Shown here one piece after another: positions 31,984-41,936 of a stretch of 64,000 nucleotides of DNA (position 1 is the stretch's first letter; each line of letters starts with the position of its first letter). The notes beneath the pieces were generated by a model. That model was not told where the DNA came from, did not search any database, and saw only the letters and a list, made by a program, of their open reading frames with translations. The stretch is from Flagellimonas oceani (GTDB taxonomy: Bacteria > Bacteroidota > Bacteroidia > Flavobacteriales > Flavobacteriaceae): the NCBI RefSeq assembly GCF_011068285.1, contig NZ_CP049616.1:1778501-1842500 (forward strand), read 5' to 3'. The position numbers were made by a program, and so were the translations under genes.

Positions 31984-33480
31984 TTAGGTCGCTTCTTCCG
32001 CGACATTATCCTTGGCCATGGGCATGGAAAGGGAGGTGTAGACTTTATCCAGAATTTCAGGTTTGTCCGTGAGCACCACCAAAGTATCGTTTGCCTCAAG
32101 TATAGTTGATCCGTTCGGGGTAAGGTAGTTGCCGTTTCGCTGTATCATGGCGATGATCGCTTTTTTGGGAAAATTCAAGTTAACGATTTTCTCGCCCGTA
32201 GCAGGGCAGGCACTACTGATGGTAATCTCCTTCATAATGGCCTTAGGGTGTTCGGACAACAGCTCATCGGTGGGAGAAAGTGGTTTAACGCTCTCTGGCA
32301 ATCCTACGTGCAACCATTTGGCAACAACAGATAAGGTACTTCCCTGAATGAGTACGGAAGTTATCGATACGAAGAACACAATATTAAAGATCACATTTGC
32401 CTTGTCTATGCCCGCTAACAATGGGTACGTAGCAAACACAATGGGCACCGCTCCCCTAAGTCCAACCCATGATATGTAGAACCTTCGTCTCATCTTCATT
32501 TTAAATGGCAAAAGGGAGAGCATTACGGCCAAGGGTCGGGCCACAAAAATCAGAAATAGGGAAATTAGCAATCCTATCCCGATAAAAGGAATTACCTGTG
32601 TTGGAAAAACCAATAGTCCCAACGTAAGGAACAATACTATCTGCATGAGCCAAGCAAGCCCATCGAACATCCGCATAATGGTTTTTTTATGGATCAGGTT
32701 TTGGTTGCCCAGATATACGGAACAAATGTAGATGGCCAAAAACCCATTGCCCCCTATAAAATCCGTAGCTGAAAAGGTAATGAACATCAGCGCAATGGTA
32801 AGTACCGGGTAAAGTCCTTCAAAATCGAGCTGTAGGGTATTAATGATTATTTTACTGAGTTTACCGAACAAAAAACCGGCAGCGCCGCCCAAGGCCATTT
32901 GCAGAAAGAACATGGGCAGTACGGACAGGATATTTTTTTCGGGGAATTGCACCAGCGTCAAAAAAGCGATGGTAAGCACATAGGCCATGGGATCGTTACT
33001 ACCACTCTCCAGCTCCAAGGTCGGCCTTAGGTTCTTTTTCAATGCCAGGTTCTTGCCCCTAAGTATCGAGAAAACCGCAGCGGCATCCGTAGAGGAGACA
33101 ATGGCCCCCAACAATAGACTTTCATATAGACTAAAATCGGTAATCAGGTATACAAAATACCCCAAACCGACCGCGGTGAGCAAAACACCAACGGTGGAGA
33201 GCATCACCCCTTCTTTAAGCACAGGTTTCACCGATTGCCAGTTCGTATCCAATCCACCGGAAAAAAGTATAAAGTTCAAAGAGACGACTCCAACGAACTG
33301 GGCAATTTTTGGATTGTCAAAATAAATACCTCCGATACCATCCGAACCTGCCAACATACCTATGCTCAAAAACAACAATAAGGTAGGCACACCAAAACGG
33401 TAGCCTGTTTTGCCCGCCACAATGCTCACCAATAAAAGTATTGATCCTATTAAAATGATATTTTCAATGGTGATATTCAT
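31984..33480 (-). CDS. Potassium/proton antiporter, NhaP2/CvrA type
   Basis: 498 residues: about twelve to thirteen transmembrane helices (1-395) of the CPA1 exchanger family, then a soluble TrkA-C domain (about 410-485; EITISSACPATGEKIVNLNF). The ion-binding region includes SSTDAAAVFSILRGKNL and ESGSNDPMAYVLTIAF, with the conserved Asp of the ND motif. Such proteins export K+ (or Na+) for H+ and help in pH and osmotic control. The C-terminal domain probably gates the carrier by nucleotide or ion binding. Confidence 0.9.
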   Translation of the reverse strand: MNITIENIILIGSILLLVSIVAGKTGYRFGVPTLLLFLSIGMLAGSDGIGGIYFDNPKIAQFVGVVSLNFILFSGGLDTNWQSVKPVLKEGVMLSTVGVLLTAVGLGYFVYLITDFSLYESLLLGAIVSSTDAAAVFSILRGKNLALKKNLRPTLELESGSNDPMAYVLTIAFLTLVQFPEKNILSVLPMFFLQMALGGAAGFLFGKLSKIIINTLQLDFEGLYPVLTIALMFITFSATDFIGGNGFLAIYICSVYLGNQNLIHKKTIMRMFDGLAWLMQIVLFLTLGLLVFPTQVIPFIGIGLLISLFLIFVARPLAVMLSLLPFKMKMRRRFYISWVGLRGAVPIVFATYPLLAGIDKANVIFNIVFFVSITSVLIQGSTLSVVAKWLHVGLPESVKPLSPTDELLSEHPKAIMKEITISSACPATGEKIVNLNFPKKAIIAMIQRNGNYLTPNGSTILEANDTLVVLTDKPEILDKVYTSLSMPMAKDNVAEEAT

Positions 33481-33825
33481 GTTGAACTAGGGTTGAGAAA
33501 TACAAGAAAACAATTTCCTTGACAATCTATATATACGGTTTACCGAACAAGGCGAAGTTAATCCAATTTGATTGAAATATTCACTTGAAGCATGGGTCGT
33601 TTACCTGAATTCACCAAAAACCCAAAACACTATTTAATTCCCGTTAAAGAACGAAAAAAGGCGTTTAAGTGTATTTTCAATGTTACCCCACTGTTAAATC
33701 ACTAAAAAATATTCGATAAAATGCACTTTTTAGTCGTTAAACGTAAAAACCTATGAAAAATTGATAAGTATTCGGCACCAAACTTTTTGATCTTTGTGAT
33801 GTATTAACCCCCAAATCTATACATC
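33481..33825. other. Intergenic region between antiporter and PD40 protein genes
   Basis: 345 bases, AT-rich, no credible reading frame. It serves as the divergent promoter region of both genes. GATCTTTG at 33789-33796 is a 7-of-8 match to the -7 element of the plus-strand gene. The leader word GTATTAACCCCCAAATCT (33801-33818) directly before its ATG is shared with a downstream gene. Confidence 0.6.
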
Positions 33826-34674
33826 ATGACACGTTCAATTATTTACAGCCTACTTATTACAGGAACAATCCTAGCCAGTCAAAATACTTTTGCACAGGCA
33901 AATGAAAAAATGATCAACGACACTATGGACGAAAGCGTTTCCACCATTGATGGTTACGTACCGAACATGTCGATTACCAAAGATGGCAAAACGGCCTACT
34001 TTAGCAAGGGTACTTACGAAAAACCACTTTATGGTGTGTTCTCCAAAAAAGAATTGGTGTACCATGTGTACCGTGCAGAAAACATAAACGGCGAATGGAC
34101 CAATGTTACCCAATTGGAGGTATGTCCAAAGCATTACTCTGCCAAACACCCAACGGTTACCGCCGACGGATCTCGCTTGTTCTTTGCTTCCAACATGAAG
34201 GGAACTTATGGTAAATACGATATTTATGTAGCGGAAATCGCTGCCGATGGCACCCCAGGGGTATCCAAAAACCTTGGACCTAAGGTAAACACTAAAGAAG
34301 ACGAACTCTATCCGAGCATCTATAACGAGACCCTGTTGTTCTTTGCTTCCGAAGGAAGAGATGGTTACGGTGGATTGGACCTTTACGCTTCACAAGTTGT
34401 TAAAAATACCCTTACCACATCCGTGAACCTGGGCGCCCACATCAATAGTAACAGTGATGAGTACGCGATTCAATTGAGCCCTGAGAAAAAAATGGGGTTT
34501 GTAGTGTCCAATAGAGGGTTCAACAGCACCATATCACAATATACTGTGGCCTACGGACGTTCAAATAAGCGGGATCAGTACAACGATGTTGCTGATGGAG
34601 GTACAGGACTCCAAACTGTTATGAACGATGATACCATCGACTACGTGGATACAGCGTTCCAAGACGAAGAATAG
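33826..34674 (+). CDS. Exported PD40-repeat protein
   Basis: 282 residues. A signal peptide is cut near NTFAQA. The mature part has at least four PD40/WD40-like blades of the kind found in OmpA-linked Bacteroidota proteins such as PorE: NMSITKDGKTAYFSKG, HPTVTADGSRLFFASNM, YPSIYNETLLFFASEG and YAIQLSPEKKMGFVVSN. No OmpA peptidoglycan-binding domain is attached. The C-terminus is acidic (TAFQDEE). Function unknown; a periplasmic or outer-membrane scaffold is the likely class. The leader before its ATG resembles that of the LuxR regulator 1.5 kb downstream. Confidence 0.85.
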   Translation: MTRSIIYSLLITGTILASQNTFAQANEKMINDTMDESVSTIDGYVPNMSITKDGKTAYFSKGTYEKPLYGVFSKKELVYHVYRAENINGEWTNVTQLEVCPKHYSAKHPTVTADGSRLFFASNMKGTYGKYDIYVAEIAADGTPGVSKNLGPKVNTKEDELYPSIYNETLLFFASEGRDGYGGLDLYASQVVKNTLTTSVNLGAHINSNSDEYAIQLSPEKKMGFVVSNRGFNSTISQYTVAYGRSNKRDQYNDVADGGTGLQTVMNDDTIDYVDTAFQDEE

Positions 34675-34846
34675 AATACAGAAAAATACTTATTGAATCG
34701 GTCAATAAACCTGAAGTGTCTTATGATGTTGTTTCATAGCCGAATTTTGAAACACTCATGACCATGATAAGAAAGACAGGGGGAAACTGACAGACTATCA
34801 TAGAAAGCGGGTTGTATTATTTCAATCTGACCGATTTATACCAAGA

Positions 34847-34880
34847 ATAGGATGCTGATGGGACGGCATCCTATTTTTTT
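34847..34880 (+). terminator. Intrinsic terminator
   Basis: ATAGGATGC (34847-34855) pairs perfectly with GCATCCTAT (34866-34874) around a 10-base loop, followed by TTTTTT. It lies 172 bases after the PD40 gene, which is unusually far. Confidence 0.92.
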
Positions 34881-35061
34881 ATGTAAAAATTTGAAATACA
34901 ACTAATTACATTAAAGCACCTGTCTTCTACACTCCATCATTTCAGGTGAATGGCTTTAATCAAAAGTGCATTTGAACGAAAACAACTACAAAAATTCTGC
35001 TCAATAGTTAAAAAATTCTAAATTCACTATTGAAATAATACAATCCCAAATCTATTAAGTC

Positions 35062-35127
35062 ATGAACAGAAACTACAACACACGAAAAAAAGGCGTCCCA
35101 AAACCTCTTTTTACCTTACTTTTTTGA
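35062..35127 (+). pseudogene. 21-codon mini-frame, possible gene remnant
   Basis: ATG at 35062 opens MNRNYNTRKKGVPKPLFTLLF then stop. It begins with a basic stretch followed by a short hydrophobic end, like the start of an exported protein cut short. It is preceded by AATCCCAAATCT (35043-35054), similar to the leaders before the genes at 33826 and 35367. It could be a leader peptide or the decayed 5' end of a lost gene. No coding frame continues after the stop. Confidence 0.3.
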
Positions 35128-35366
35128 TGAGGCAAAACCTCAACTAAACAAAAATTTTAGCGACCGATCCCTTTATGGATCACACCCATTTTTGAAGTAA
35201 ACTTAAATGGAACATCGATTGGTATAGCTTTTCCCAAAGGCATTACGGTCAGTTTCAATATATGTTTATCCCAACTTCAATTATGCGGAGAAGGACAACT
35301 ATGTCCAAAAACTTAACCTACAGAACAAATGATGTAACAGTATTAATCCCCCAAATCTTTCTTATC

Positions 35367-36011
35367 ATGGAAAAAAAACCATTAAAAATTGCCATCATCG
35401 ACAATGATGGTGCTATCGGCGGCATTTACCATCAGTATTTTACTGACAATAAACAATACGAACTCCACGGAACCTATGGTTCTGTGCACGAACTATTGTC
35501 CAATTTTGGGCGCTCCCATCCGGATATCATTATCTGCGAAGCGATGCTCAACGGTATATCGGGCATTGACGGGCTGGAGTATTTTTACCGAAAGAACAAG
35601 GACCTTAAGGTATTGATGATGAGCAAAAAGAATGACTTTAAGCTCATTAAGGAAGCCTTTAAAAAAGGAGCTAGCGGTTATCTGATCAAACCGATAACCA
35701 AGGACAGATTGTTCAATGCGTTGGATGCCCTGGACCAGCATGGCATTGCCTTGGAACTGGACGTAGCGAAAAAAATCATTGATTCGTTCCAGACCAAGTC
35801 TTTCGAGGTGTTCTCCAAAAAGGAAAACGAAATCATTGAACTGCTGACCCAAGGATTTACCTACAAAATGATCGCGGACAAGCTTTTTGTTACTCCCAGC
35901 GCGGTCAATTTTCACATTCAGAACATTTACGTCAAACTCAATGTAAACTCAAAATCCGAAGCTTTGCGGAAAATCAAGGAAATGGAAATACAGCAATTGA
36001 ACGCAGCGTGA
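35367..36011 (+). CDS. LuxR-family response regulator with Glu at the phosphoacceptor site
   Basis: 214 residues from the ATG at 35367 (MEKKPLKIAIIDNDG). An upstream in-frame ATG at 35262 adds 35 residues that do not look like protein and would cover the leader motif. The receiver domain (about 5-125) keeps acidic residues near Asp12, a Ser in MMSKKN and the Lys in YLIKP. The phosphoacceptor Asp, however, is Glu58 (DIIICEAMLNG). The C-terminal LuxR helix-turn-helix (about 145-210) is intact: LTQGFTYKMIADKLFVTPSA. No sensor kinase adjoins it. Glu may mimic the phosphorylated state, making it active constitutively. Confidence 0.88.
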   Translation: MEKKPLKIAIIDNDGAIGGIYHQYFTDNKQYELHGTYGSVHELLSNFGRSHPDIIICEAMLNGISGIDGLEYFYRKNKDLKVLMMSKKNDFKLIKEAFKKGASGYLIKPITKDRLFNALDALDQHGIALELDVAKKIIDSFQTKSFEVFSKKENEIIELLTQGFTYKMIADKLFVTPSAVNFHIQNIYVKLNVNSKSEALRKIKEMEIQQLNAA

Positions 36012-36031
36012 ATAGGAAACTTCTATCAAAC

Positions 36032-36070
36032 AAAAAGCCCTGACCATGTGGTCAGGGCTTTTCTATTTTT
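36032..36070. terminator. Bidirectional terminator between the LuxR regulator and dnaK
   Basis: AAAAGCCCTGACC (36033-36045) pairs perfectly with GGTCAGGGCTTTT (36050-36062) around ATGT. T runs follow on both strands, so it serves both convergent genes. Confidence 0.95.
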
Positions 36071-36084
36071 ATCAAGTAATCTGA

Positions 36085-38013
36085 TTATTTCACTTCTTCG
36101 AAGTCCACGTCTTCAACGTTGTCACCTTCAGAAGCTCCGCCGTTGTTGGCCGCATCACTACCGGCTGCACCACCGGAAGCTCCTGCTCCTGCGGCACCCC
36201 CTTGTGATTCGGCCTGTGCTTTGTACATTTCTTCGGAAGCTACTTTCCAAGCTTCGTTGATTTTATCCAAAGCTGGTGTGATAACAGCTAAATCTTTGCT
36301 TTCGTAAGCCTTCTTCAATTCTTCCAAAGCATCTTCGATCGGCTTTTTCTTGTCGTCTGACAATTTATCGCCAAACTCGCTCAATTGCTTTTCCGTTTGG
36401 AAGATCATGGCGTCGGCCTCGTTCAATTTGTCGGCTGTTTCCTTCGCTTTTTTATCCGCATCGGCATTGGCCTCTGCTTCCGCTTTCATCTTTTGGATTT
36501 CTTCCTCGGTCAAACCTGAAGAAGCCTCTATTCGGATATCCTGCGACTTGCCAGTTGCCTTATCGGTCGCGGAAACCTTGATGATACCGTTGGCATCAAT
36601 ATCAAAAGTTACTTCAATTTGAGGTGTACCCCTTGGTGCTGGTGGAATACCGTCCAAGTGGAACCTACCAATGGTCTTGTTATCCGCTGCCATAGGCCTT
36701 TCACCTTGCAGTACATGGATTTCAACCGATGGTTGATTGTCCGCTGCGGTGGAGAATACCTGTGATTTCTTGGTCGGGATGGTCGTGTTCGCTTCGATCA
36801 ATTTGGTAAATACGCTTCCCATGGTTTCGATACCCAAAGAAAGTGGGGTCACGTCCAACAAGAGTACGTCTTTTACATCTCCTGTCAATACACCACCTTG
36901 GATAGCGGCACCTACGGCCACAACCTCATCTGGGTTTACACCTTTGGATGGTTTTTTCCCGAAGAATTTCTCAACGGCTTCCTGTACCGCAGGGATACGT
37001 GTAGAACCACCTACCAAGATAATCTCGTCAATATCGCTTTTGGATAGTCCTGCGGACTTTAATGCTTTCTCACATGGTTCGATGGTCCTTTTTACCAAGT
37101 CGGCGATCAATTGCTCAAATTTGGAACGGGACAATGTTCTTACCAAGTGCTTAGGTCCGGAAGAGGTAGCTGTTACGTAAGGCAGGTTGATTTCTGTCTG
37201 TGCAGAAGAAGACAACTCGATTTTTGCCTTTTCGGCAGCTTCCCTCAAACGTTGTAACGCCATTGGGTCCTCACGAAGGTCCATATCCTCATCTTTCTTG
37301 AACTCTTCGGCCAACCAATCAATGATTTTTTGGTCAACGTCGTCACCACCCAAGTGGGTATCACCATCTGTGGCCAATACTTCAAAAACGCCATCTCCCA
37401 ATTCCAAAATGGAAACATCGTGCGTACCACCACCAAAGTCAAAAACTACAATTTTCTGTTCAGTGTCTTTTTTATCAAGTCCGTATGCCAAGGATGCGGC
37501 AGTTGGCTCGTTGATGATACGTTCCACGGTAAGACCTGCGATTTCACCAGCTTCTTTGGTGGCCTGTCTTTGTGAATCGTTAAAATATGCCGGAACGGTG
37601 ATGACCGCTCTGGTTACATCTTGCCCCAAGTAATCCTCTGCGGTTTTCTTCATTTTTTGAAGAATCATGGCAGACAGTTCCTGTGGAGTATACAAACGAC
37701 CATCCACATCTACACGTGGCGTATCGTTGTCACCTTTCACCACTTTATAAGGGACCCTAGTGGCCTCCTTGCTGGATTCTGAGTATTTGTTACCCATAAA
37801 CCGCTTAATGGAATAAATCGTTTTATGCGGGTTGGTCACCGCTTGTCTTTTTGCAGGGTCACCGACCTTGATCTCCCCACCGTCAACAAATGCGATCATC
37901 GATGGAGTAGTTCGTTTACCCTCGGCGTTTGGAATCACCACTGGTTCGTTACCTTCCATTACAGAGACGCAGGAGTTGGTCGTACCTAAGTCTATACCTA
38001 TAATCTTGCTCAT
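36085..38013 (-). CDS. dnaK: Molecular chaperone DnaK (Hsp70)
   Basis: 642 residues, full length. The ATPase domain (about 1-385) begins [20 protein letters not shown] and has the phosphate loop [17 protein letters not shown] and [13 protein letters not shown]. The linker [15 protein letters not shown] leads to the peptide-binding domain and a lid, ending in a glycine/alanine-rich tail with [10 protein letters not shown]. It folds proteins with DnaJ and GrpE; neither gene is adjacent. No CIRCE-like operator was recognised in the 232 bases upstream. Confidence 0.99.
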   Translation of the reverse strand: MSKIIGIDLGTTNSCVSVMEGNEPVVIPNAEGKRTTPSMIAFVDGGEIKVGDPAKRQAVTNPHKTIYSIKRFMGNKYSESSKEATRVPYKVVKGDNDTPRVDVDGRLYTPQELSAMILQKMKKTAEDYLGQDVTRAVITVPAYFNDSQRQATKEAGEIAGLTVERIINEPTAASLAYGLDKKDTEQKIVVFDFGGGTHDVSILELGDGVFEVLATDGDTHLGGDDVDQKIIDWLAEEFKKDEDMDLREDPMALQRLREAAEKAKIELSSSAQTEINLPYVTATSSGPKHLVRTLSRSKFEQLIADLVKRTIEPCEKALKSAGLSKSDIDEIILVGGSTRIPAVQEAVEKFFGKKPSKGVNPDEVVAVGAAIQGGVLTGDVKDVLLLDVTPLSLGIETMGSVFTKLIEANTTIPTKKSQVFSTAADNQPSVEIHVLQGERPMAADNKTIGRFHLDGIPPAPRGTPQIEVTFDIDANGIIKVSATDKATGKSQDIRIEASSGLTEEEIQKMKAEAEANADADKKAKETADKLNEADAMIFQTEKQLSEFGDKLSDDKKKPIEDALEELKKAYESKDLAVITPALDKINEAWKVASEEMYKAQAESQGGAAGAGASGGAAGSDAANNGGASEGDNVEDVDFEEVK

Positions 38014-38219
38014 CGTATCTAAAGTTATATCTGTTTAAAAATTCAATTTTGTTTCGCTCTTAAAATGTCAATGATCATGCCACGCCAAAGAATATGACAA
38101 GGTGTCAGATTATTGTTCGGAACGCTTGTATATTCACACTGTTTTGAAGATGTGACAATAAATGTTGAAAAAGCGACAGCTATATTTAAATATTCGCATT
38201 TTAATCCCGTTTAGCTTCC

Positions 38220-38227
38220 TATATTTG
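38220..38227 (+). promoter_or_regulatory. -7 element before the serine dehydratase gene
   Basis: TATATTTG is an exact TAnnTTTG match 18 bases before the ATG at 38246. No TTG stands at the expected -33 position, so the call rests on the -7 element and its distance. Confidence 0.5.
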
Positions 38228-38245
38228 AAACTGTAAATTGAGTTT

Positions 38246-39670
38246 ATGGAGTGCATTAGTGTGTTTGATATGCTTAAGATCGGTGTAGGGCCTTCCAGCT
38301 CCCATACCCTTGGCCCGTGGCGTGCGGCGGAACGCTGGATAACCGAGCTTGAAGAGCAACATGTTTTTGATGACGTACAATCCATCAAAGTATATTTGTA
38401 CGGTTCCCTTTGCCTTACCGGAAAGGGCCATGCTACAGACATTGCCGTGGTGATGGGATTGTTGGGCACCGACCCGGTAACCATCGATATTGACAGCATT
38501 TCAGGCAGTATTGATACGATTAAAGCTGAAAACAAACTCAGTTTTGGTGGAAAAAGAGAAATTCCGTTCAGTTTTACCAACGATATCATCTTTAAAAAGG
38601 AATTTCTACCCTTTCATGCCAACGCCATGCAGTTTGAAGCTCAACTGTCCAATGGCGAGACCATATCCGAAACCTATTATTCCATTGGTGGTGGATTTGT
38701 AGTGAAGGAAGAACGTATCCATGCCAAGGAGAACAAAGAAACCTTTAAAACATTCCCGCACCCTGTTACAACCGGAGACGAGTTGCTCCAACATTGCAAT
38801 GCGCAAAACAAGTCCATCTCCACCATAGTGATGGAAAATGAACTTTCGCTACGGACACAAACCGAGATTGATGAAGGTATCGCTAAAATCTGGAACACCA
38901 TGCTGGAGAGCATGTACGTGGGCTGCCATACCGAAGGTAAACTACCGGGTGGATTGAACGTGAAACGACGTGCCTACGAGATGCATCAGAAGCTAAAAGG
39001 AGATGTCCCCTACTCCAATCCACAGGAATGGTTGGAAAGTATTCGGGATACAGAGGTTAAATTCCGACAGATCATTAAATGGGTGAGCTGTTTTGCCCTC
39101 AGCGTCAACGAGGTGAATGCCTCTTTGGGGCGAGTGGTCACTGCTCCAACAAACGGAAGTGCAGGCGTAATCCCCGCTGTTTTGATGTATTATATGGTGA
39201 TTGAAAACCACGATGCCGACTTTGATGACGTGAAGCAATTTCTTTTGGTGGCCAGCGAGATTGGGAGCATCTTTAAAAAAGGAGCCACCATTTCCGCAGC
39301 CATGGGTGGCTGCCAAGCAGAAATCGGGGTTTCGTCCGCCATGGCGGCCGCAGGGCTGACAGAACTTATGGGCGGATCGCCCGAACAAGTTTTGATTGCT
39401 GCCGAAATTGCCATGGAACATCACTTGGGCCTCACTTGTGATCCTATTGGGGGACTGGTGCAGGTTCCCTGCATTGAGCGCAATGCCATGGGAGCGATAA
39501 AAGCCATCAACGCGGCCGAACTGGCCCTGGACACCGATCCAAACGAAGTTAAGGTGCCATTGGACAAGGTGGTGAATACTATGTGGGAAACCGCGAAGGA
39601 TATGAGCTCCAAATACAAGGAAACCTCCGAAGGTGGATTGGCCGTAGGCGTGTTCTTAAGCGATTGCTAG
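38246..39670 (+). CDS. sdaA: L-serine ammonia-lyase (iron-sulfur type)
   Basis: 474 residues, one chain carrying the beta domain (about 1-155; [19 protein letters not shown]) and the alpha domain (about 190-470; [34 protein letters not shown]). The 4Fe-4S ligands are visible as cysteines in [16 protein letters not shown] and VPCIERN. It deaminates serine to pyruvate. It is preceded by an exact TATATTTG at 38220-38227. Its stop overlaps that of the convergent next gene by 3 bases. Confidence 0.96.
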   Translation: MECISVFDMLKIGVGPSSSHTLGPWRAAERWITELEEQHVFDDVQSIKVYLYGSLCLTGKGHATDIAVVMGLLGTDPVTIDIDSISGSIDTIKAENKLSFGGKREIPFSFTNDIIFKKEFLPFHANAMQFEAQLSNGETISETYYSIGGGFVVKEERIHAKENKETFKTFPHPVTTGDELLQHCNAQNKSISTIVMENELSLRTQTEIDEGIAKIWNTMLESMYVGCHTEGKLPGGLNVKRRAYEMHQKLKGDVPYSNPQEWLESIRDTEVKFRQIIKWVSCFALSVNEVNASLGRVVTAPTNGSAGVIPAVLMYYMVIENHDADFDDVKQFLLVASEIGSIFKKGATISAAMGGCQAEIGVSSAMAAAGLTELMGGSPEQVLIAAEIAMEHHLGLTCDPIGGLVQVPCIERNAMGAIKAINAAELALDTDPNEVKVPLDKVVNTMWETAKDMSSKYKETSEGGLAVGVFLSDC

Positions 39671-40146
39671 TCCAGACAGCCTTCCTTGCCCCTAGTATCA
39701 ATCAGGTAGATGATTTTCCATTCGCCATCAAAATTGATGAGCTGGAAAGAATTGATGCCGCAGTGACTGAACTCGCCGTTGAGCCAAAATTCGTACCCTA
39801 CCCAAGCATTGGCCATGGTCCTGTCCACTTGAATGGAAAAAGACGTGAGCTTCTCTTCAAACTTCACGGTTTCTGGAATACCAACAATGGATTTTAGAAA
39901 TTTTGAAAATTCTTCCGTTTTGAAAAGCGTCTTGCCCTCAGGGCTTCTTCCCGTGGTCTGCAACACTATTTCGTCCGCCACAGTACTTTTGATGATGGTG
40001 GAATCTTGCTTGTGGAAACCTTCAAAAAAGGTTTCGATGACTTGCTTCACTTCATTTTCAATTGCTTCGTTTGAAGCATTTGGGCCTTGGGCATATCCCA
40101 AAGTACCTAAAGCAAAAAACGCAATGCAGCTTAACAGTTTTCTCAT
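39667..40146 (-). CDS. Exported NTF2-like (SnoaL/DUF4440-type) protein
   Basis: 159 residues from the ATG at 40146 (MRKLLSCIAFFALGTLGYAQ, a signal peptide); the longer frame from 40182 adds 12 residues that spoil it. The mature part has the cystatin-like NTF2 fold pattern: a helix VKQVIETFFEGFHKQD followed by strands such as ANAWVGYEFWLNGEF and SFQLINFDGEWKIIYLID. Proteins of this fold bind small ligands or act as enzymes; no catalytic site can be named. It is convergent with the serine dehydratase gene. Confidence 0.82.
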   Translation of the reverse strand: MRKLLSCIAFFALGTLGYAQGPNASNEAIENEVKQVIETFFEGFHKQDSTIIKSTVADEIVLQTTGRSPEGKTLFKTEEFSKFLKSIVGIPETVKFEEKLTSFSIQVDRTMANAWVGYEFWLNGEFSHCGINSFQLINFDGEWKIIYLIDTRGKEGCLD

Positions 40147-40216
40147 TTGATTAGTTTTTTGATTGAAGCCTAAATTAAACAAATCTGCTTACTTTTAGCC
40201 ATCAAATAGAATTTCG

Positions 40217-41035
40217 ATGTCTACAGCTAAAAAAGAATATAAAAGGGTAACCGTAAAATCATTGGTGGATATGAAAAAGCGTGGTGAGAAAATCAGTATG
40301 CTCACCTCCTACGATTATTCCATGGCCAAAATTGTGGATGGCGCCAATGTGGATGCCATTTTGGTGGGCGATTCCGCCAGTAATGTGATGGCAGGCCACG
40401 AAACCACTTTGCCCATCACCCTAGATCAAATGATCTACCATGCCAGTTCTGTAGTTAGGGCGGCAAAACGAGCTTTGGTCGTAGTCGACCTCCCTTTTGG
40501 CAGCTATCAAGGTGACTCCAAAGAAGCCTTGCGTTCCGCTATCCGGATCATGAAAGAAAGTGGCGCCCATGCCATCAAAGTTGAGGGCGGTGAAGAAATA
40601 AAAGTATCCATAAGCCGAATTTTGGAGGCGGGTATTCCCGTGATGGGACATTTGGGACTTACGCCACAATCCATTTACAAATTCGGAACCTATACCGTTC
40701 GCGCCAAGGAAGACGAGGAAGCCGAAAAACTGAAATCCGACGCCAAATTATTGGAAGAATTGGGCTGTTTTGCCATTGTTTTGGAAAAAATACCCGCAAA
40801 ATTGGCCAAAGAGGTTGCGGAAAGCGTCTCCATCCCAATTATCGGTATCGGTGCTGGACACCATGTGGACGGTCAGGTTTTGGTGGTTCACGATATGCTG
40901 GGCATGACCCACGAGTTCCACCCGAGGTTCCTAAGAAGATATGTGAATTTATATGACGAAATGACCAAGGCTGTTTCACAATATGTGGATGATGTAAAGA
41001 GTCAGGACTTTCCGAATGAGGATGAGTCTTATTAA
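40217..41035 (+). CDS. panB: 3-methyl-2-oxobutanoate hydroxymethyltransferase
   Basis: 272 residues, normal PanB length. Motifs include [38 protein letters not shown] with metal-binding Asp, [27 protein letters not shown] and [19 protein letters not shown]. It transfers a hydroxymethyl group from methylenetetrahydrofolate to ketoisovalerate, the first step of pantothenate synthesis. TACTTTTA 19 bases before its start is a 7-of-8 match to the -7 element. It stands alone; panC/panD are not in the window. Confidence 0.97.
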   Translation: MSTAKKEYKRVTVKSLVDMKKRGEKISMLTSYDYSMAKIVDGANVDAILVGDSASNVMAGHETTLPITLDQMIYHASSVVRAAKRALVVVDLPFGSYQGDSKEALRSAIRIMKESGAHAIKVEGGEEIKVSISRILEAGIPVMGHLGLTPQSIYKFGTYTVRAKEDEEAEKLKSDAKLLEELGCFAIVLEKIPAKLAKEVAESVSIPIIGIGAGHHVDGQVLVVHDMLGMTHEFHPRFLRRYVNLYDEMTKAVSQYVDDVKSQDFPNEDESY

Positions 41036-41050
41036 TTGTATGATAAAACC

Positions 41051-41166
41051 GTTAGTTCGAGTTTTTTTCCGAAGGAAAAAGTATCGAGAACCAAGTTTGG
41101 GTCAACATGAATTCTTTTCACGATACATTTTTTTGATCTTGGGTTCAAAAAACCACTCGAAATGAC
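41051..41166. repeat. Nested-palindrome intergenic element, copy 1
   Basis: Outer arms GTTAGTTCGAGT (41051-41062) and ACTCGAAATGAC (41155-41166) are imperfectly complementary. Inner arms GTATCGAGAA (41081-41090) and TTCACGATAC (41117-41126) pair at 9 of 10 positions. The same layout occurs at 45957-46067. The element occupies most of the spacer between panB and the pseudouridine synthase gene and could form a long RNA hairpin. Confidence 0.7.
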
Positions 41167-41231
41167 AAATTTTTCATCAAAGTGATTTCTAAATTCAAAT
41201 CCTCGCTAAAGTGAATTCCAAAAATCCAAAA

Positions 41232-41936
41232 ATGAAAGAATCCAACAGGTCAACATCCTCCAATCTTCAAGTATTATTTGAAGACAATCACCTAATTGTG
41301 GTCAACAAACGCGTTGGAGATATTGTACAGGGGGATAAAACGGGCGATGACCCATTGAGCGAGGTCGTAAAGCAGTATCTAAAAGAAAAATACAACAAGC
41401 CCGGGAACGTGTATTTGGGCGTGGTACATCGATTGGACCGCCCTACGTCCGGCATTGTTCTGTTCGCCAAAACTTCCAAGGCCCTGCCCCGGCTCAACAA
41501 GATGTTTGCCCAAGGTGAAACCAAAAAAATATACTGGGCCGTCGTGAAAAATGCGCCACCCCAAGAAAGTGATACGTTGACCCATTGGCTCGTTCGGAAT
41601 CCGAAGCAAAACAAGTCCTATGCCCATGAAAAGGAAGTTCCTGAAAGCAAAAAAGCTGTTTTAAACTATAGACTTATAAAAAAACTGGATAATTATTTCT
41701 TGTTGGAGATTGATTTGAAAACAGGCAGACACCATCAAATCAGGGCGCAATTGGCAGCCATAGGCTGTACCATAAAAGGAGACTTAAAATACGGCGCGGA
41801 CCGCAGCAACAAAGATGGTGGCATACACTTACATGCCAGAAGTTTGACAATAGTCCACCCGGTACAAAAAGAATCCAATACTTTTTTGGCTCCTCCACCC
41901 GAAGACCCTATTTGGCAGGCTTGTATTAGCGAGTAA
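41232..41936 (+). CDS. RluA-family pseudouridine synthase
   Basis: 234 residues from the ATG at 41232; a GTG at 41211 would add 7. The catalytic Asp lies in LGVVHRLDRPTSGIVLFAKT, the RluA-family motif II. Downstream are KIYWAVVKN and LKTGRHHQIRAQLAAIGC, motif III. There is no N-terminal S4 domain, so it resembles RluA/TruC-type enzymes that modify rRNA or tRNA uridines; the exact site is not predictable. Its 3' end overlaps the convergent next gene by 11 bases. Confidence 0.93.
   Translation: MKESNRSTSSNLQVLFEDNHLIVVNKRVGDIVQGDKTGDDPLSEVVKQYLKEKYNKPGNVYLGVVHRLDRPTSGIVLFAKTSKALPRLNKMFAQGETKKIYWAVVKNAPPQESDTLTHWLVRNPKQNKSYAHEKEVPESKKAVLNYRLIKKLDNYFLLEIDLKTGRHHQIRAQLAAIGCTIKGDLKYGADRSNKDGGIHLHARSLTIVHPVQKESNTFLAPPPEDPIWQACISE

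Larger units (their letters stand above)
34675..35366. other. 692-base intergenic region with terminator, inverted repeat and mini-frame
   Basis: Besides the terminator at 34847-34880 and the mini-frame at 35062, the stretch holds an 8-base inverted repeat, TCAATAGT (35001-35008) and ACTATTGA (35026-35033), about 30 bases before the mini-frame. There are short arms GAGG/CCTC near 35130. No tRNA, riboswitch or long frame was recognised. The 170 bases between the PD40 stop and the terminator form a long 3' untranslated region that could hold a small RNA. Confidence 0.5.
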
